Shown piece after piece: positions 23,168 through 32,151 of a stretch of 64,000 bases of DNA (positions are counted from its first letter, which is position 1; each line of letters opens with the position of its first letter). The stretch spans positions 1,860,001 through 1,924,000 of the forward strand of contig NZ_LT996886.1 of the NCBI RefSeq assembly GCF_900343145.1, written 5' to 3'. The notes beneath the pieces are model-generated. The model searched no databases and was not told the origin of the DNA. It was given only the letters and a program-made list of their open reading frames with translations. This DNA is from Tessaracoccus timonensis. Lineage in GTDB: Bacteria; Actinomycetota; Actinomycetes; Propionibacteriales; Propionibacteriaceae. A program made the translations under genes and the position numbers.

Positions 23168-23638
23168 TTAGTCGACGAAGTGGTCCTCGTCGATGGTTGC
23201 TTCGAGCGGCTCGGCGTCATGGGCTCGGCGGGCGACGAAGCGTCGCGGTACGCGATCGCGCTTGTAGGTGACGGTGGAGTAGCCGTGCGGTTTGGGTTCG
23301 CCGTTTTCGTCGAGTGCCACCATGACAATTCTGTCGATGGTGATGATCTTCTCGCCGGTGAACACATTGCGTACCACGGCTTTGAGGGTGAGGCTGGTGG
23401 TGCCCCAGTGCACGACGGCGAGTCCCATCTCGATGATGTCGCCTTCGCGAGCGGAGGAGACGAAGTTGATCTCACTTATGAATTTCGTGACGGTGCGCTC
23501 GTTTCCCAGCTGGATGATGGCGTAAATGGCGGCTTCCTCGTCGACCCAACGCAGCAAACTGCCTCCGAAGAGGCTCTGGTTGGCGTTGAGGTCTTCAGGC
23601 TTCACCCATTTGCGGGAATGGAAATTCATATTCGACAC
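23168..23638 (-). CDS. Acyl-CoA thioesterase, single hotdog (YciA/BACH-like)
   Basis: 156 residues from the GTG at 23638, which stands 6 nt after a TACGAT box; the ATG at 23629 is the alternative. A single hotdog domain with NANQSLFGGSLLRWVDEEAA (active-site Asn/Asp region) and the second half GDIIEMGLAVVHWGTTSLTLK. Such enzymes hydrolyse a range of acyl-CoAs. It converges with the histidine phosphatase, with the two stop codons adjacent. The frame remains open upstream through REP-like palindromes, which was rejected. Confidence 0.85.
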   Translation of the reverse strand: MSNMNFHSRKWVKPEDLNANQSLFGGSLLRWVDEEAAIYAIIQLGNERTVTKFISEINFVSSAREGDIIEMGLAVVHWGTTSLTLKAVVRNVFTGEKIITIDRIVMVALDENGEPKPHGYSTVTYKRDRVPRRFVARRAHDAEPLEATIDEDHFVD

Positions 23639-23667
23639 GCCCCGATCGTAGCCGCTGCCGTAACGGT

Positions 23668-23913
23668 GGTTGGGTAGCGTCTGTAGGGCGCGTATCGAGT
23701 CCTGCTGCGGTGCCGGTGGTTGAGTAGCGAGCGGAGCTCGCGTATCGAAACCGCAGTCGCCTCGACGGTTGAGTAGCCCATGTAGTGGGCGTATCGAAAC
23801 CACTTGGGCCAGATGATTTCGACTCGCGGGCTGCACCCGCGGCTCAATCATCGGGGCTGGGGAGCCCGCCGCCTCGATGGTTGAGTAGCCCATGTAGTGG
23901 GCGTATCGAAACC
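23668..23913. repeat. Cluster of four REP-like palindromes
   Basis: Four copies of GGTTGAGTAGC-(variable stem-loop)-GCGTATCGAAACC lie at 23668-23699 (diverged), 23718-23752, 23767-23801 and 23879-23913. The third and fourth are identical over 35 bp. A different palindrome, GATGATT...AATCATC (23812-23852), sits between them. This element type is widespread in intergenic DNA of many actinobacteria; related copies are at 57206-57350 and 59144-59179. The whole 23639-23965 interval has no gene. Confidence 0.85.
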
Positions 23914-23965
23914 GGCATTGCATCTCGATGCACAGCTTCGCTGCTATTCGATGATCGAGCGGGGG

Positions 23966-25312
23966 GTGTCCCTATGTTGTTTGTCAAGCTGCGAGGGTGA
24001 CGGGTTTGGGGTTGGGCGAGGGTGTTGGTGGTTGGTAAGGGGTGCCGTCTCGGAGCATGGCGTAGATGACGTTGCATCGTCGGCGGGCGAGGCAGATGAT
24101 GGCGGCGTTGTGGCGTTTCCCTTCGGCACGTTTGCGTTGGTAGTAGGTCTTGGATGCGGGGTCGCGGGTGGAGGCGATCCAGGCGGAGTAGAAGAGGGCG
24201 TTCTTGAGGCGTTTGTTGCCTGCTCTGGATGGGTATTCACCGCGGATGGAGGAGCCGGAGCGTCTGGTGATAGGGGCGATGCCGGCGTAGGCGGCGAGAT
24301 GGCTGGCGGTGGCGAAGCTGGAGCCGTCGCCGATGGCGAGGAGGATCTGTGCGGCGGTCTTGATGCCGATCCCGGGCATGCTCATCAAGACCTTGGAGAG
24401 AGGGAAGTCGGCGAGCATGGCTTCGACTTCTTGTGCGACGGTGGCGCGTTGGGTCTTGAGCTCGACGACTTGCGCGGCGATGCGGGGGATGATGCTCTCG
24501 ACGGCGCGGGTGGCGGGGACGGTCACGGTTTGTTCCTCGAGTGCGGTGAAGATGCGGTCGATGAGCTGGCCTGGATTCCGGTAGCGGTGGGTCCGGGCGT
24601 AGCGCAGGACGCGGGTCTTCCCGGCCGTGGCGAGACCGGTGGGGCCGGCGTATTTGATCAACAGGTTCAGCGCGAGTTCGCTGCTGAGGGTGGTGCCGGT
24701 GAAGACCCGTTCGAGGGCGGGGTGGATCTGTGTGAGCAGCGAACGGAGCCGGTTCAGCGCGCGGGTGCATTCGTGGGCGAGGTCTTCGTCGAAGCCGGAG
24801 AGGACTTTCAACGCGGACAGAGTTTCGCTGTTGTGATCGACCTGCCGGAGTGTGTGGGGCATGGTACGGGCGGTGTCAGCGATGATGAATGCGTCTTTGG
24901 TATCGGTCTTTGCCCGGCCGGGATAGAGGTCGGCGGCTTTGCGCATGGCCAGACCGGGCAGGTAGGCGACCTCGCAGCCAGCGTCACGGGCGACTGCGAC
25001 CGGGAGCGCGCCGATTGTGTTGGGTTGATCGACCACCAGCAGTACTCGGCCGTGGTCGAGTAGCGTGGTGAACAGTGCGCGGAGTTTGGTCTCGTCTTGT
25101 GGGAGGGGTTTGTCGAAGATCTTCTTCCCGGTGGGATCGAGCGCGCAGGCGTGGTGCTCGGTCTTGCCGACGTCCAGGCCAATGGTGATTGCAAATGGTG
25201 TCTTGCATGGTGGCTCTCCTCAATGAGAGTTTCTGGCTGGTCGCAGTCGTGACACCCACTGCCGGCACCCACGTTACGGTGAGACCTCAGCAATGCTGGG
25301 CCGTGTCCCTAT
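23966..25312 (-). mobile_element. IS110 family insertion sequence
   Basis: The IS110 transposase is bracketed by the 10 bp direct repeat GTGTCCCTAT at 23966-23975 and 25303-25312, which I take as the approximate ends (about 1.35 kb). IS110 elements have no inverted-repeat termini, so ends cannot be confirmed by symmetry. The 95 bp between the transposase start and 25303 would be the region carrying the bridge RNA. The element lies between REP-like palindromes and the 3' side of a tRNA-Pro gene. Confidence 0.7.
23984..25208 (-). CDS. IS110 family transposase, frameshifted after codon 5
   Basis: The body (350 residues from an internal GTG at 25036) shows the IS110 C-terminal transposase_20 domain with MPGIGIKTAAQILLAIGD and the serine region RRSGSSIRGEYPSRAGNKRLKNA. 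The N-terminal DEDD part can be read on to GLDVGKTEHHACALD, but that frame lacks a normal start codon. The ATG at 25208 with a GAGGAG ribosome binding site is in another frame. Deleting one T of ATTTGC would give MQDTIAITIGLDVGK, the expected IS110 N-terminus. So a one-base insertion separates start and body, leaving a probably inactive transposase of ~407 residues, unless frameshifting rescues it. Confidence 0.85.
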
Positions 25313-25331
25313 CAGCGGTCAACGAGTGTCT

Positions 25332-25396
25332 CTCGGTCGGGTGGCAACACCCCCCGGACCATCAATGGCAGGGCGAGACAGCCATGCCCGACCGAG
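25332..25396. repeat. Inverted repeat between IS110 and tRNA-Pro
   Basis: CTCGGTCGGG (25332-25341) and CCCGACCGAG (25387-25396) pair perfectly, extended inward by TGGC/GCCA after a 2 nt bulge, around a ~40 nt centre. If the IS110 left end lies further out than 25312, this could belong to its bridge RNA region. Otherwise it is another large intergenic hairpin. Confidence 0.5.
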
Positions 25397-25441
25397 CGAC
25401 CAGATCCCCGACGTTCGAGGACTCTTCCACGGTAACGGGTG

Positions 25442-25460
25442 CCGGCCTTTCGATGGCCGG
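25442..25460 (-). terminator. Hairpin downstream of tRNA-Pro
   Basis: CCGGCC (25442-25447) and GGCCGG (25455-25460) with a 7 nt loop, 8 nt after the encoded CCA end of tRNA-Pro. It is a plausible terminator of the tRNA transcript. Confidence 0.6.
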
Positions 25461-25467
25461 ACGGGAG

Positions 25468-25543
25468 TGGTCGGGGCGACAGGACTCGAACCTGCGGTCT
25501 CCTGCTCCCAAAGCAGGCGCGCTAGCCACTACGCTACGCCCCG
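25468..25543 (-). tRNA. tRNA-Pro (TGG anticodon)
   Basis: The minus strand starts CGGGGCG, as prolyl tRNAs do, and pairs with CGCCCCG at 25472-25478. The anticodon stem CCTGC/GCAGG encloses TTTGGGA, giving TGG. The T arm GCAGGTTCGAGTCCTGT is intact. The discriminator A at 25471 is followed by an encoded CCA (25470-25468). Confidence 0.95.
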
Positions 25544-25598
25544 TTCCCGGCGAGGAGCCCGGCGGCTTGCCCCACGGCAGCGACTACCGGCTCCTTCG

Positions 25599-25669
25599 AG
25601 CGGATGACGGGAATCGAACCCGCGTAGCTAGTTTGGAAGACTAGGGCTCTACCATTGAGCTACATCCGC
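25599..25669 (-). tRNA. tRNA-Gly (TCC anticodon)
   Basis: The minus strand starts GCGGATG and pairs with CATCCGC at 25600-25606. The D arm TAGCTCAATGGTAGAGC is normal. The anticodon stem CTAGT/ACTAG encloses CTTCCAA, giving TCC. The T arm GCGGGTTCGATTCCCGT is complete. CCA is not encoded, unlike the neighbouring tRNA-Pro, 55 bp downstream in the same direction. Confidence 0.95.
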
Positions 25670-25718
25670 AACGCCGACTGATCATAGCAGTGACGAACGT
25701 CGTGCGCGATCCGCCCGA

Positions 25719-25724
25719 TACGAT
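25719..25724 (+). promoter_or_regulatory. -10 hexamer of leaderless membrane-protein pair
   Basis: TACGAT ends 6 nt before the ATG at 25731; no Shine-Dalgarno sequence is visible. Confidence 0.5.
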
Positions 25725-25730
25725 TTGCGC

Positions 25731-26732
25731 ATGCGTGAACGGCCGCCCCTCGACGTCGAGCTGCTCGACTTCCATGCCAAAGCAGTGTCGTTCGATGGCA
25801 GCATCGCGGTGCAGTACGACGACGGGACGGTCGTCGTGATTACGCTGTTCGGGCCCGAGGGCGGCCCGAAGACCGCCAGAATCGCGGGCACCAAAGGGTT
25901 CAACGTTACGTCGCTCCACATCGACGAGTTCCCGGAGCTGGGTGACCTCGCCCTCGCCGCCCACACGCGACGCCCTGTCGGCGCGTACAAACTCCCGCCG
26001 GGCAAATTGATCACGGTATTCAACCCCGCCTACGCCTTCACGATGCTGGCGTGCGTGTGCGTCGGCGGGGCGTTCGGGTTCTGGGCCAGCTACCACATGG
26101 GTATCCCAATCCCCCCTCTCGCCTTCCTTGTGGGCGTGCTCTGTGCAGTCATCCCTGTTGCCTTCATCCATCCTCGCTTCGTCGCCGCGCCGCACGTCTA
26201 CGTCTCAGGAGGGCACGAGTATCAGCTGCACGGGTTCCTGGACGATGCCGGAGCACGGAGGGACATCGTCGGAAAGGTCAACGAGCTGAAGGCGGAGTAT
26301 GGGCGGCTGGCATCGGACGTCATCATGCGGATCGAGTGCCCGGCACTCTTCGACGCCACGTTGCCGGAAACCCGACGATTCACCGAGCTCCTCGTGCGGT
26401 GGGACGCAGAACACGCACGGCTATCTAACCCCGAGCGGGCCACGCTGGCGGGGGAGTTGGCCGTCGCATTTGAAACAGCGAAAGCGCATGCTGAGGCAGT
26501 GGGCATGCAGCACTACCCCGACGACGCCCGCGGTCCGGCAGACACCGCGCTGAAGGCGATGCGACTCGCTCAGGACGCTCGGGCGACGCGTGCGGAGCGG
26601 CAGGCCGCGCTCGAGCGTGCGGTGGCGATCCTGGAATCGTTGGCGCTGCACTACCTCCCAACCGTCAGGGAAGCGAAGGCACTTGTCGCGGGCCGGCCGT
26701 TGCGCGCGTTGCCGGGGAGGCTGGAGCTGTGA
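25731..26732 (+). CDS. Unknown membrane protein, first of tandem paralogous pair
   Basis: 333 residues. The N-terminal ~95 residues look like a small beta-rich domain. Two membrane helices follow (~100-140: AFTMLACVCVGGAFGFWASY and PPLAFLVGVLCAVIPVAFI), then a helical cytosolic domain from ~165. The C-terminal half contains RIECPALFDATLPETRRF and HAEAVGMQHYPDDARG, both mirrored in the next gene. I do not recognise the family. The ATG at 25731 is chosen from the TACGAT box 6 nt upstream. The stop overlaps the GTG of the paralogue (GTGA), so the two are coupled and may form a heteromer. Confidence 0.72.
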   Translation: MRERPPLDVELLDFHAKAVSFDGSIAVQYDDGTVVVITLFGPEGGPKTARIAGTKGFNVTSLHIDEFPELGDLALAAHTRRPVGAYKLPPGKLITVFNPAYAFTMLACVCVGGAFGFWASYHMGIPIPPLAFLVGVLCAVIPVAFIHPRFVAAPHVYVSGGHEYQLHGFLDDAGARRDIVGKVNELKAEYGRLASDVIMRIECPALFDATLPETRRFTELLVRWDAEHARLSNPERATLAGELAVAFETAKAHAEAVGMQHYPDDARGPADTALKAMRLAQDARATRAERQAALERAVAILESLALHYLPTVREAKALVAGRPLRALPGRLEL

Positions 26733-27769
26733 GCAGCGAAACGTACTGGACTCAGGCCAACCTCGACGCCGAACTCATCGATCTGGCTGGGCAGACGTTC
26801 CTGTGGCTCGGGCGACGACCTTCCATCGCCATGCGAGTGGATGTCATCCAGCACAGCCACTCATCCGCCATCATGCTGCGCTTTGTAGACCTTGAAGCGC
26901 GCCCATTACGTACATGGACGGAGCGTTTCGCGTTCCATGGCCACAAGCTTGGCTACGCCAACCCCGACGGCGACCCGTCGCGCCAGGTGCTGCGCATGCC
27001 TCCGTGGGAGCTGGAAGGCAAGTACCTGACCGTCGCGCAGGTGCGTCGCTGGAGCCTGCTTCCGATAGCAGCGATCATTGTGCTGGCCACGGTGTTGGCG
27101 CAGCCATTCGTGCTGCTGGCGTTGTTTCTGGTTCCGCTGCTGGCATGGACGCGCAGGGCATTGAACCCAGCGGGCGGCCTCACTGTGCGCTCGCTCGAGG
27201 GCATGCCGCTCAACGAACACAACCTCGTCGAATACGCATTAGCGCGGCAGCGCGGTGAGAACCCGCGCGGCCTGCGCGGCATCCCGCGCATCGAGGAGGC
27301 GAGGGAGCGCGTCGAGAAAGTCCGCTCCGACTACGGTGGGCGCAAGATAGACATCGTCTATCGCATCGAGCAACCGGCGCTGTTCGATGCATCAGCACCG
27401 ACGACCGAGGCATTCCTCGCCGCGTTGTGGGAGTTCGACCAGATCCCCGACGACGCCCCACCCCGTGAGGCAGAGGAGGCCGCCGCTCGGGTAGAAGTGA
27501 CGTACGGGCTCGCGCGTCGCCACGCCGAAACCGTTGGGATCAGGCACGTCGTGCCCGAGAAGGCCGACGACGTCCGTCGCGCCGCGAAAGTGGCGAGGCT
27601 GACCGTCGCAGGCTCCAGCGAGGGCGAGCGCTCCGCGGCCCGGGCGCAGCTCAGGGCACTGTTGGCCTCCCTCTCGCTGCACTTCCTACCCGACGCGGCA
27701 GAGCTGCGCGCACTCGAAGGCCCGAGAGTCGAACCCGGCGAGCGTGACCCGATTGACACGGACCGCTAA
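26729..27769 (+). CDS. Unknown membrane protein, second of tandem paralogous pair
   Basis: 346 residues from a GTG overlapping the previous stop. Same plan as its neighbour: N-terminal ~100 residues, a membrane hairpin (~112-145, LLPIAAIIVLATVLAQPFVLLALF), then a helical domain. Shared segments are RIEQPALFDASAPTTEAF against RIECPALFDATLPETRRF, HAETVGIRH against HAEAVGMQH, and the C-terminal LSLHFLPDAAELRAL against LALHYLPTVREAKAL. This indicates an old tandem duplication. Function unknown. It ends 40 bp before the trigger factor start. Confidence 0.72.
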   Translation: MSSETYWTQANLDAELIDLAGQTFLWLGRRPSIAMRVDVIQHSHSSAIMLRFVDLEARPLRTWTERFAFHGHKLGYANPDGDPSRQVLRMPPWELEGKYLTVAQVRRWSLLPIAAIIVLATVLAQPFVLLALFLVPLLAWTRRALNPAGGLTVRSLEGMPLNEHNLVEYALARQRGENPRGLRGIPRIEEARERVEKVRSDYGGRKIDIVYRIEQPALFDASAPTTEAFLAALWEFDQIPDDAPPREAEEAAARVEVTYGLARRHAETVGIRHVVPEKADDVRRAAKVARLTVAGSSEGERSAARAQLRALLASLSLHFLPDAAELRALEGPRVEPGERDPIDTDR

Positions 27770-27809
27770 GATTGCACAGTCACAATCGTCCATTTCAGGA
27801 GACAAGTTC

Positions 27810-29240
27810 GTGCCTAGCACTATCGAGCAGCTCAACCCCACGCGGGTCAAGCTCACTGTTGAGATTCCATTCGTCGATCTCAAGCCGCACCTTGACAAGG
27901 CTTACAAGGACATCGCCGGCCAGGTGAACATCCCCGGCTTCCGCAAGGGCAAGGTGCCGGCAGCGGTGATCGACCAGCGTTTCGGCCGCGGCGTCGTGCT
28001 GCAGGAAGCCATCAACGACGCCATGCCCGGCGCCTACGGTGCTGCCGTCGAGGAGCACAAGCTCTTCCCGCTCAGCCAGCCTGACATCGAGGTCACCAAG
28101 CTCGAAGACAACGAACTGGTCGAATTCACCGCCGAACTCGATGTTCGCCCCGACTTCGACCTCCCCGATTTCGACAAGATCGACGTCGAGGTCGACGCCG
28201 CGCAGAGCAGCGACGAGGAGCTCGACGAGCGCATCGAACTGCTCCGCAAGCGCTTCGCCACAACGAAGGAAGTAGGTCGCAAGGCCAAGAAGGGCGACCT
28301 CCTCACCATCGACCTCAAGGCCAGCCAGGACGGCAAGGAACTCGAGGACGCTACCGCTGAAGATCTCGAGTACGAGATCGGCGACGACAAGAACATGCTC
28401 GAGGGCCTCAAGAAGGCCGTCACCGGCACCAAGGCCGGCGACATCGTCACCTTCACCTCGACGCTGCTGGGCGGCGCCCACCGCGGCGAAGAGGCCGAGA
28501 TTGAGGTCACCGTCAAGAAGGTGCAGCAGCAGGATCTGCCCGAGGTGGACGACGAGTTCGCCCAGATGGTGTCCGAGTTCGACACCGTCGAAGAGATGAA
28601 GGACGACCTCCGCAAGGCCGTCGAACAGCAGGCCAAGCAGGAGCAGATCGCCGACGCCCGCGACAAGATCATCGAGGCCGTCGTCGAGGCCACCTCCTTT
28701 GAGCTGCCCGAGAAGACGCTCGCCGACGACCTCGCTGCCCGCCGCCAGGGCGTCGAGCAGCAGCTCGCCCGCGCTGGGCTCACCCTGCAGCAGTACCTCG
28801 AGGAAGCCGAAGACGAAGAGGCTGAGGATGAGGAGTCCTTCTGGGCTGAGCTCAACCGTCGCGGCGAAGAGGCGCTTCGTGCCCAGATCATCCTCGACAA
28901 GTACGCCGAGGAGCACACCGTCGACGTCTCCCAGCAGGACCTCACGGAGCTCATCTTCCAGAAGGCCCAGATGAACGGCACCTCGCCGCAGGACGAGATT
29001 CAGCACATGATGGAGCACAACCACATGGCTGAGTGGATGTCCGAGGTGCGCCGCGGCAAGGCGCTCGCCGCCATCTGCGTCGCCGCGACGGTGAAGGACG
29101 CGGAGGGCAACGTCGTCGAGATGCCGAAGCCCGTCGAACCCGAGGAAGCCCCTGTCGACGATGCCTCCGAGGCCGCTCCCGCGCAGATCGTCACCGAGGT
29201 GGACGGCGAAGAGATCGCCGTCGACACCGAGGCCAAGTAA
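27810..29240 (+). CDS. tig: Trigger factor, ribosome-associated chaperone and prolyl isomerase
   Basis: 476 residues from the GTG at 27810, with CAGGAGA as ribosome binding site. The ribosome-binding domain contains the tail signature region GFRKGKVPAAVIDQRFG near residue 45. The FKBP-type isomerase domain is at ~150-240 (KKGDLLTIDLKA) and the helical substrate-binding C-domain follows. The C-terminal ~45 residues form an acidic, Ala/Glu/Pro-rich tail. It binds nascent chains at the exit tunnel. It stands directly before clpP1-clpP2-clpX, the usual bacterial order, so folding and degradation are coded together. A hairpin terminator follows at 29258. Confidence 0.96.
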   Translation: MPSTIEQLNPTRVKLTVEIPFVDLKPHLDKAYKDIAGQVNIPGFRKGKVPAAVIDQRFGRGVVLQEAINDAMPGAYGAAVEEHKLFPLSQPDIEVTKLEDNELVEFTAELDVRPDFDLPDFDKIDVEVDAAQSSDEELDERIELLRKRFATTKEVGRKAKKGDLLTIDLKASQDGKELEDATAEDLEYEIGDDKNMLEGLKKAVTGTKAGDIVTFTSTLLGGAHRGEEAEIEVTVKKVQQQDLPEVDDEFAQMVSEFDTVEEMKDDLRKAVEQQAKQEQIADARDKIIEAVVEATSFELPEKTLADDLAARRQGVEQQLARAGLTLQQYLEEAEDEEAEDEESFWAELNRRGEEALRAQIILDKYAEEHTVDVSQQDLTELIFQKAQMNGTSPQDEIQHMMEHNHMAEWMSEVRRGKALAAICVAATVKDAEGNVVEMPKPVEPEEAPVDDASEAAPAQIVTEVDGEEIAVDTEAK

Positions 29241-29257
29241 CGCACAACGCCGAGCAA

Positions 29258-29294
29258 ACGAAGGGCGGCTCCGCACACGCGGGCCGCCTTTCGT
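29258..29294 (+). terminator. Terminator after tig
   Basis: ACGAAGGGCGGC (29258-29269) pairs with GCCGCCTTTCGT (29283-29294) with one G-T pair; 17 nt after the tig stop codon. Confidence 0.75.
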
Positions 29295-29359
29295 CGTGCG
29301 TATGGGTCTGCCGACGGCGAACAGCTCGGCCAAGTGTTGGGTCGGGCGCCTGGTGCCGG

Positions 29360-29365
29360 TAGGTT
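29360..29365 (+). promoter_or_regulatory. -10 hexamer of leaderless clpP1
   Basis: TAGGTT ends 7 nt before the GTG at 29373, which fixes the clpP1 start. Confidence 0.5.
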
Positions 29366-29372
29366 GGGGATC

Positions 29373-29990
29373 GTGACTGAACGAATGAACCCCACCGCAG
29401 TGGCGGCCGCCGGGGGCCTGGGCATGAACGACAACGTGTACCAATCGTTGCTCGCGAACCGCATCATCTTCCTGGGCTCCGAGGTGCGCGACGAGAACGC
29501 CAACGCCATCTGCGCTCAGATGCTGTTACTCAATGCAGAGGATCCGCACAAGGACATTTTCCTCTACATCAACTCGCCCGGTGGCTCCGTCGACTCCGGC
29601 ATGGCCATCTTCGACACCATGCAATGGATCAGCAACGACGTCGCCACGGTGGCGATGGGTCTCGCTGCGTCGATGGGGCAGTTCCTGCTGTCTGCAGGCA
29701 CCCCCGGCAAGCGCTACGCGCTGCCGCACAGCCGCATCATGATGCACCAGCCCTCGGGCGGGCTCGGCGGCACGGCGTCGGACATCCGTATCCAGGCGGA
29801 GCAGTCGCTGCACATCAAGAAGACCATGGCTGAGCTCATCGCGAAGCATACCGGCCAGCCGCTCGAGCAGATTGAAGCCGACTCCGACCGCGACCGCTGG
29901 TTCACGGCCGAGCAGGCACTCGAATACGGCTTCATTGACCACGTCTACGAGCGCGCGTCGCAGATCAACACGGAGGCACCGAACCAGTGA
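29373..29990 (+). CDS. clpP1: ATP-dependent Clp protease proteolytic subunit 1
   Basis: 205 residues from the GTG at 29373, including a short propeptide before [17 protein letters not shown]. The catalytic residues are S100 (AASMGQ) and H125 (IMMHQP), at the normal spacing of 25, with the Asp in the [12 protein letters not shown] segment. Actinobacterial ClpP1 and ClpP2 form mixed rings that are active only together. The stop overlaps the GTG of clpP2. A separate leaderless promoter after the tig terminator suggests expression independent of tig. Confidence 0.95.
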   Translation: MTERMNPTAVAAAGGLGMNDNVYQSLLANRIIFLGSEVRDENANAICAQMLLLNAEDPHKDIFLYINSPGGSVDSGMAIFDTMQWISNDVATVAMGLAASMGQFLLSAGTPGKRYALPHSRIMMHQPSGGLGGTASDIRIQAEQSLHIKKTMAELIAKHTGQPLEQIEADSDRDRWFTAEQALEYGFIDHVYERASQINTEAPNQ

Positions 29991-30631
29991 GCGAATTCAC
30001 CCTTCCCGGCGGAATGGCTCCGGCGGGCCCGTCGATGGACTACTACATCCCCCAGTGGGAAGAGCGCACCAGCTACGGCGTGCGTCGCGTCGACCCCTAC
30101 ACGAAGCTGTTCGAAGACCGCATCATCTTCCTCGGCACTCCCATCAGCGACGACATCGCCAACGCCGTGATGGCGCAGCTGCTGTGCCTGCAGTCGATGG
30201 ATGCCGAGCGCCCCATCTCGATCTACATCAACTCTCCGGGCGGCTCCTTCACCGCGCTCACCGCTATCTATGACACGATGCGCTACATCAAGCCAGAGGT
30301 GCAGACGGTGTGCCTGGGCCAGGCGGCCTCGGCCGCTGCGGTGGTGCTCGCTGCGGGCACGAAGGGTAAGCGTTTCGCCCTGCCGAACTCGCGCATCCTC
30401 ATCCACCAGCCAGCCACCGAGGGCGGCCGCGGGCAGTCGTCCGACCTCGAAATCCAGGCGAAGGAGATCCTGCGTATCCGCGCACGCATGGAGGAGATGC
30501 TCGCCGAAGATACCGGCCAGCCGGTCGAGAAGATCACGAAGGACATCGAGCGCGACAAGTTCCTCACTGCCGAAGAGGCGAAGGAATACGGCATCATCGA
30601 CGACATCTTCACGACGATGAAGCAGGCGTAA
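29987..30631 (+). CDS. clpP2: ATP-dependent Clp protease proteolytic subunit 2
   Basis: 214 residues from a GTG overlapping the clpP1 stop. S115 (AASAAAVV) and H140 (ILIHQP) are the catalytic pair; the Asp lies in [15 protein letters not shown]. An N-terminal extension of ~35 residues precedes the ClpP fold. With ClpP1 it forms the tetradecamer fed by ClpX, coded 189 bp downstream. A strong hairpin follows the stop. Confidence 0.95.
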   Translation: MSEFTLPGGMAPAGPSMDYYIPQWEERTSYGVRRVDPYTKLFEDRIIFLGTPISDDIANAVMAQLLCLQSMDAERPISIYINSPGGSFTALTAIYDTMRYIKPEVQTVCLGQAASAAAVVLAAGTKGKRFALPNSRILIHQPATEGGRGQSSDLEIQAKEILRIRARMEEMLAEDTGQPVEKITKDIERDKFLTAEEAKEYGIIDDIFTTMKQA

Positions 30632-30649
30632 CGTCAGCACTGATGCGTC

Positions 30650-30685
30650 GGGGCCTCGGGGGAATGTGAACACCCTCGAGGCCCC
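30650..30685 (+). terminator. Terminator after clpP2
   Basis: GGGGCCTCGGGGG (30650-30662) pairs with CCCTCGAGGCCCC (30673-30685) around 10 nt, followed by AATATATT. clpX therefore probably has its own promoter; TAGGCT near 30780 is a candidate. Confidence 0.8.
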
Positions 30686-30819
30686 AATATATTGAAGGTG
30701 CATCTGCGCGCGCCCGCCCATGAGCCAACCACGCTGCAGCCGTGCGGCGAGCCATCTGGAGTTGCACGGATGAGTAGGTAGGCTTACGTGGAGAAACTAA
30801 TCCGGGAGGAGGCCCGCCG

Positions 30820-32097
30820 ATGGCACTAGCGAGTGATGTCCGCGAAGTGTTCAAATGCAACTTCTGCGGCAAGTCGCAAAAGCAAGTGCGACGCCTCATT
30901 GCCGGCCCTGGCGTGTACATCTGCGACGAATGCATCGACCTGTGTCAGGAGATGATCGAGGAAGAATTCCCCGACGCCGTTGACGCCCCTGCGCTATCCG
31001 AGCTGCCCAAGCCGAGAGAGATCCGCGATTTTCTCGACACCTACGTCATTGGTCAAGACGATGCGAAGAAGACCCTTGCCGTAGCCGTCTACAACCACTA
31101 CAAGCGCCTCCGCGCCGAGCAGAAGCGCCCCCGCCGCGCGAACGAGGAACTCGTCGAGGTTGCCAAATCCAACATCTTGATGCTCGGCCCTACCGGCTGC
31201 GGGAAAACCTACCTCGCCCAGACCCTGGCGCGCATGCTCAACGTGCCCTTCGCGATGTGCGACGCGACGGCACTCACCGAGGCGGGCTACGTCGGTGAAG
31301 ATGTCGAAAACATCCTCCTGAAGCTCATCCAAGCCGCCGACTTCGACATCAAGAAAGCGGAGACGGGCATCATCTACATCGACGAAATCGACAAGGTGGC
31401 TCGCAAATCGGAGAACCCCTCCATCACCCGCGACGTGTCGGGCGAGGGCGTCCAGCAAGCGCTGCTGAAAATCATCGAGGGCACGGTCGCATCGGTGCCT
31501 CCGCAGGGCGGGCGCAAGCATCCGCACCAGGAATTCCTCGAGATCGATACGACGAAGGTGCTCTTCATCGTCGGGGGAGCATTCGCTGGTCTCGAAGAGA
31601 TCATTCGAGAGCGCGTGGGCAAACGCGCGCTTGGGTTCAGCAACGACACCGATGGGGAGCACGAGCTCGTCGACGCATTCGCGCAGGTGCGTCAAGAAGA
31701 CCTCCACAAGTTCGGGCTCATCCCGGAATTCATCGGACGCCTGCCGGTGGTCACGTCGGTATCTCCACTCGACCGTGATTCCCTCGCCCGTATCCTCCGC
31801 GAGCCCAAGAACGCCCTTATCAAGCAGTACCAGAAGCTGTTCGATCTCGACGGGGTGGAGCTCGAGTTTTCCGACGACGCCATCGAGGCCATCGCGGACA
31901 GCGCGCTCGAGCGCAACACGGGCGCCCGCGGGCTGCGCTCCATCCTGGAGACGCTGCTGCTTGATGTCATGTTCGAGGTGCCGAGTAACGACGACATCGC
32001 GATGGTGCGTGTCACGGCAGCCACGGTGCACGGCGAAGAAGGCCCTGAGCTGATTTCCCGCACCGAGATTGAGGCACATCGGATCCTGTCGGCCTGA
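30820..32097 (+). CDS. clpX: ATP-dependent Clp protease ATPase subunit ClpX
   Basis: 425 residues. The N-terminal zinc-binding domain has C13, C16, C35 and C38 (CNFC...CDEC). The AAA+ module has Walker A GPTGCGKT near residue 125, Walker [11 protein letters not shown], the pore loop GYVGEDVE and an IGF-type ClpP loop region near FIGRLP. It unfolds tagged substrates and threads them into ClpP1P2. The GGGAGGAGG ribosome binding site is strong, in contrast to the leaderless neighbours. Confidence 0.97.
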   Translation: MALASDVREVFKCNFCGKSQKQVRRLIAGPGVYICDECIDLCQEMIEEEFPDAVDAPALSELPKPREIRDFLDTYVIGQDDAKKTLAVAVYNHYKRLRAEQKRPRRANEELVEVAKSNILMLGPTGCGKTYLAQTLARMLNVPFAMCDATALTEAGYVGEDVENILLKLIQAADFDIKKAETGIIYIDEIDKVARKSENPSITRDVSGEGVQQALLKIIEGTVASVPPQGGRKHPHQEFLEIDTTKVLFIVGGAFAGLEEIIRERVGKRALGFSNDTDGEHELVDAFAQVRQEDLHKFGLIPEFIGRLPVVTSVSPLDRDSLARILREPKNALIKQYQKLFDLDGVELEFSDDAIEAIADSALERNTGARGLRSILETLLLDVMFEVPSNDDIAMVRVTAATVHGEEGPELISRTEIEAHRILSA

Positions 32098-32151
32098 TCG
32101 TCGCCGCTCACGGAGCTGATGGACCCCGGTGCGTGACTAAGCTGGGGCCTT

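Noticed and set aside
23668-23913. Repeated palindromes considered as a CRISPR array
   Set aside because: Repeats are spaced irregularly (about 15-75 bp between copies), differ in their centres, and no cas gene is present.
25209-25467. Possible tRNA-targeted integrative element att sites beside tRNA-Pro
   Set aside because: No duplication of the tRNA 3' end was found in the window and the nearby recombinase is IS110-type, not a tyrosine integrase.
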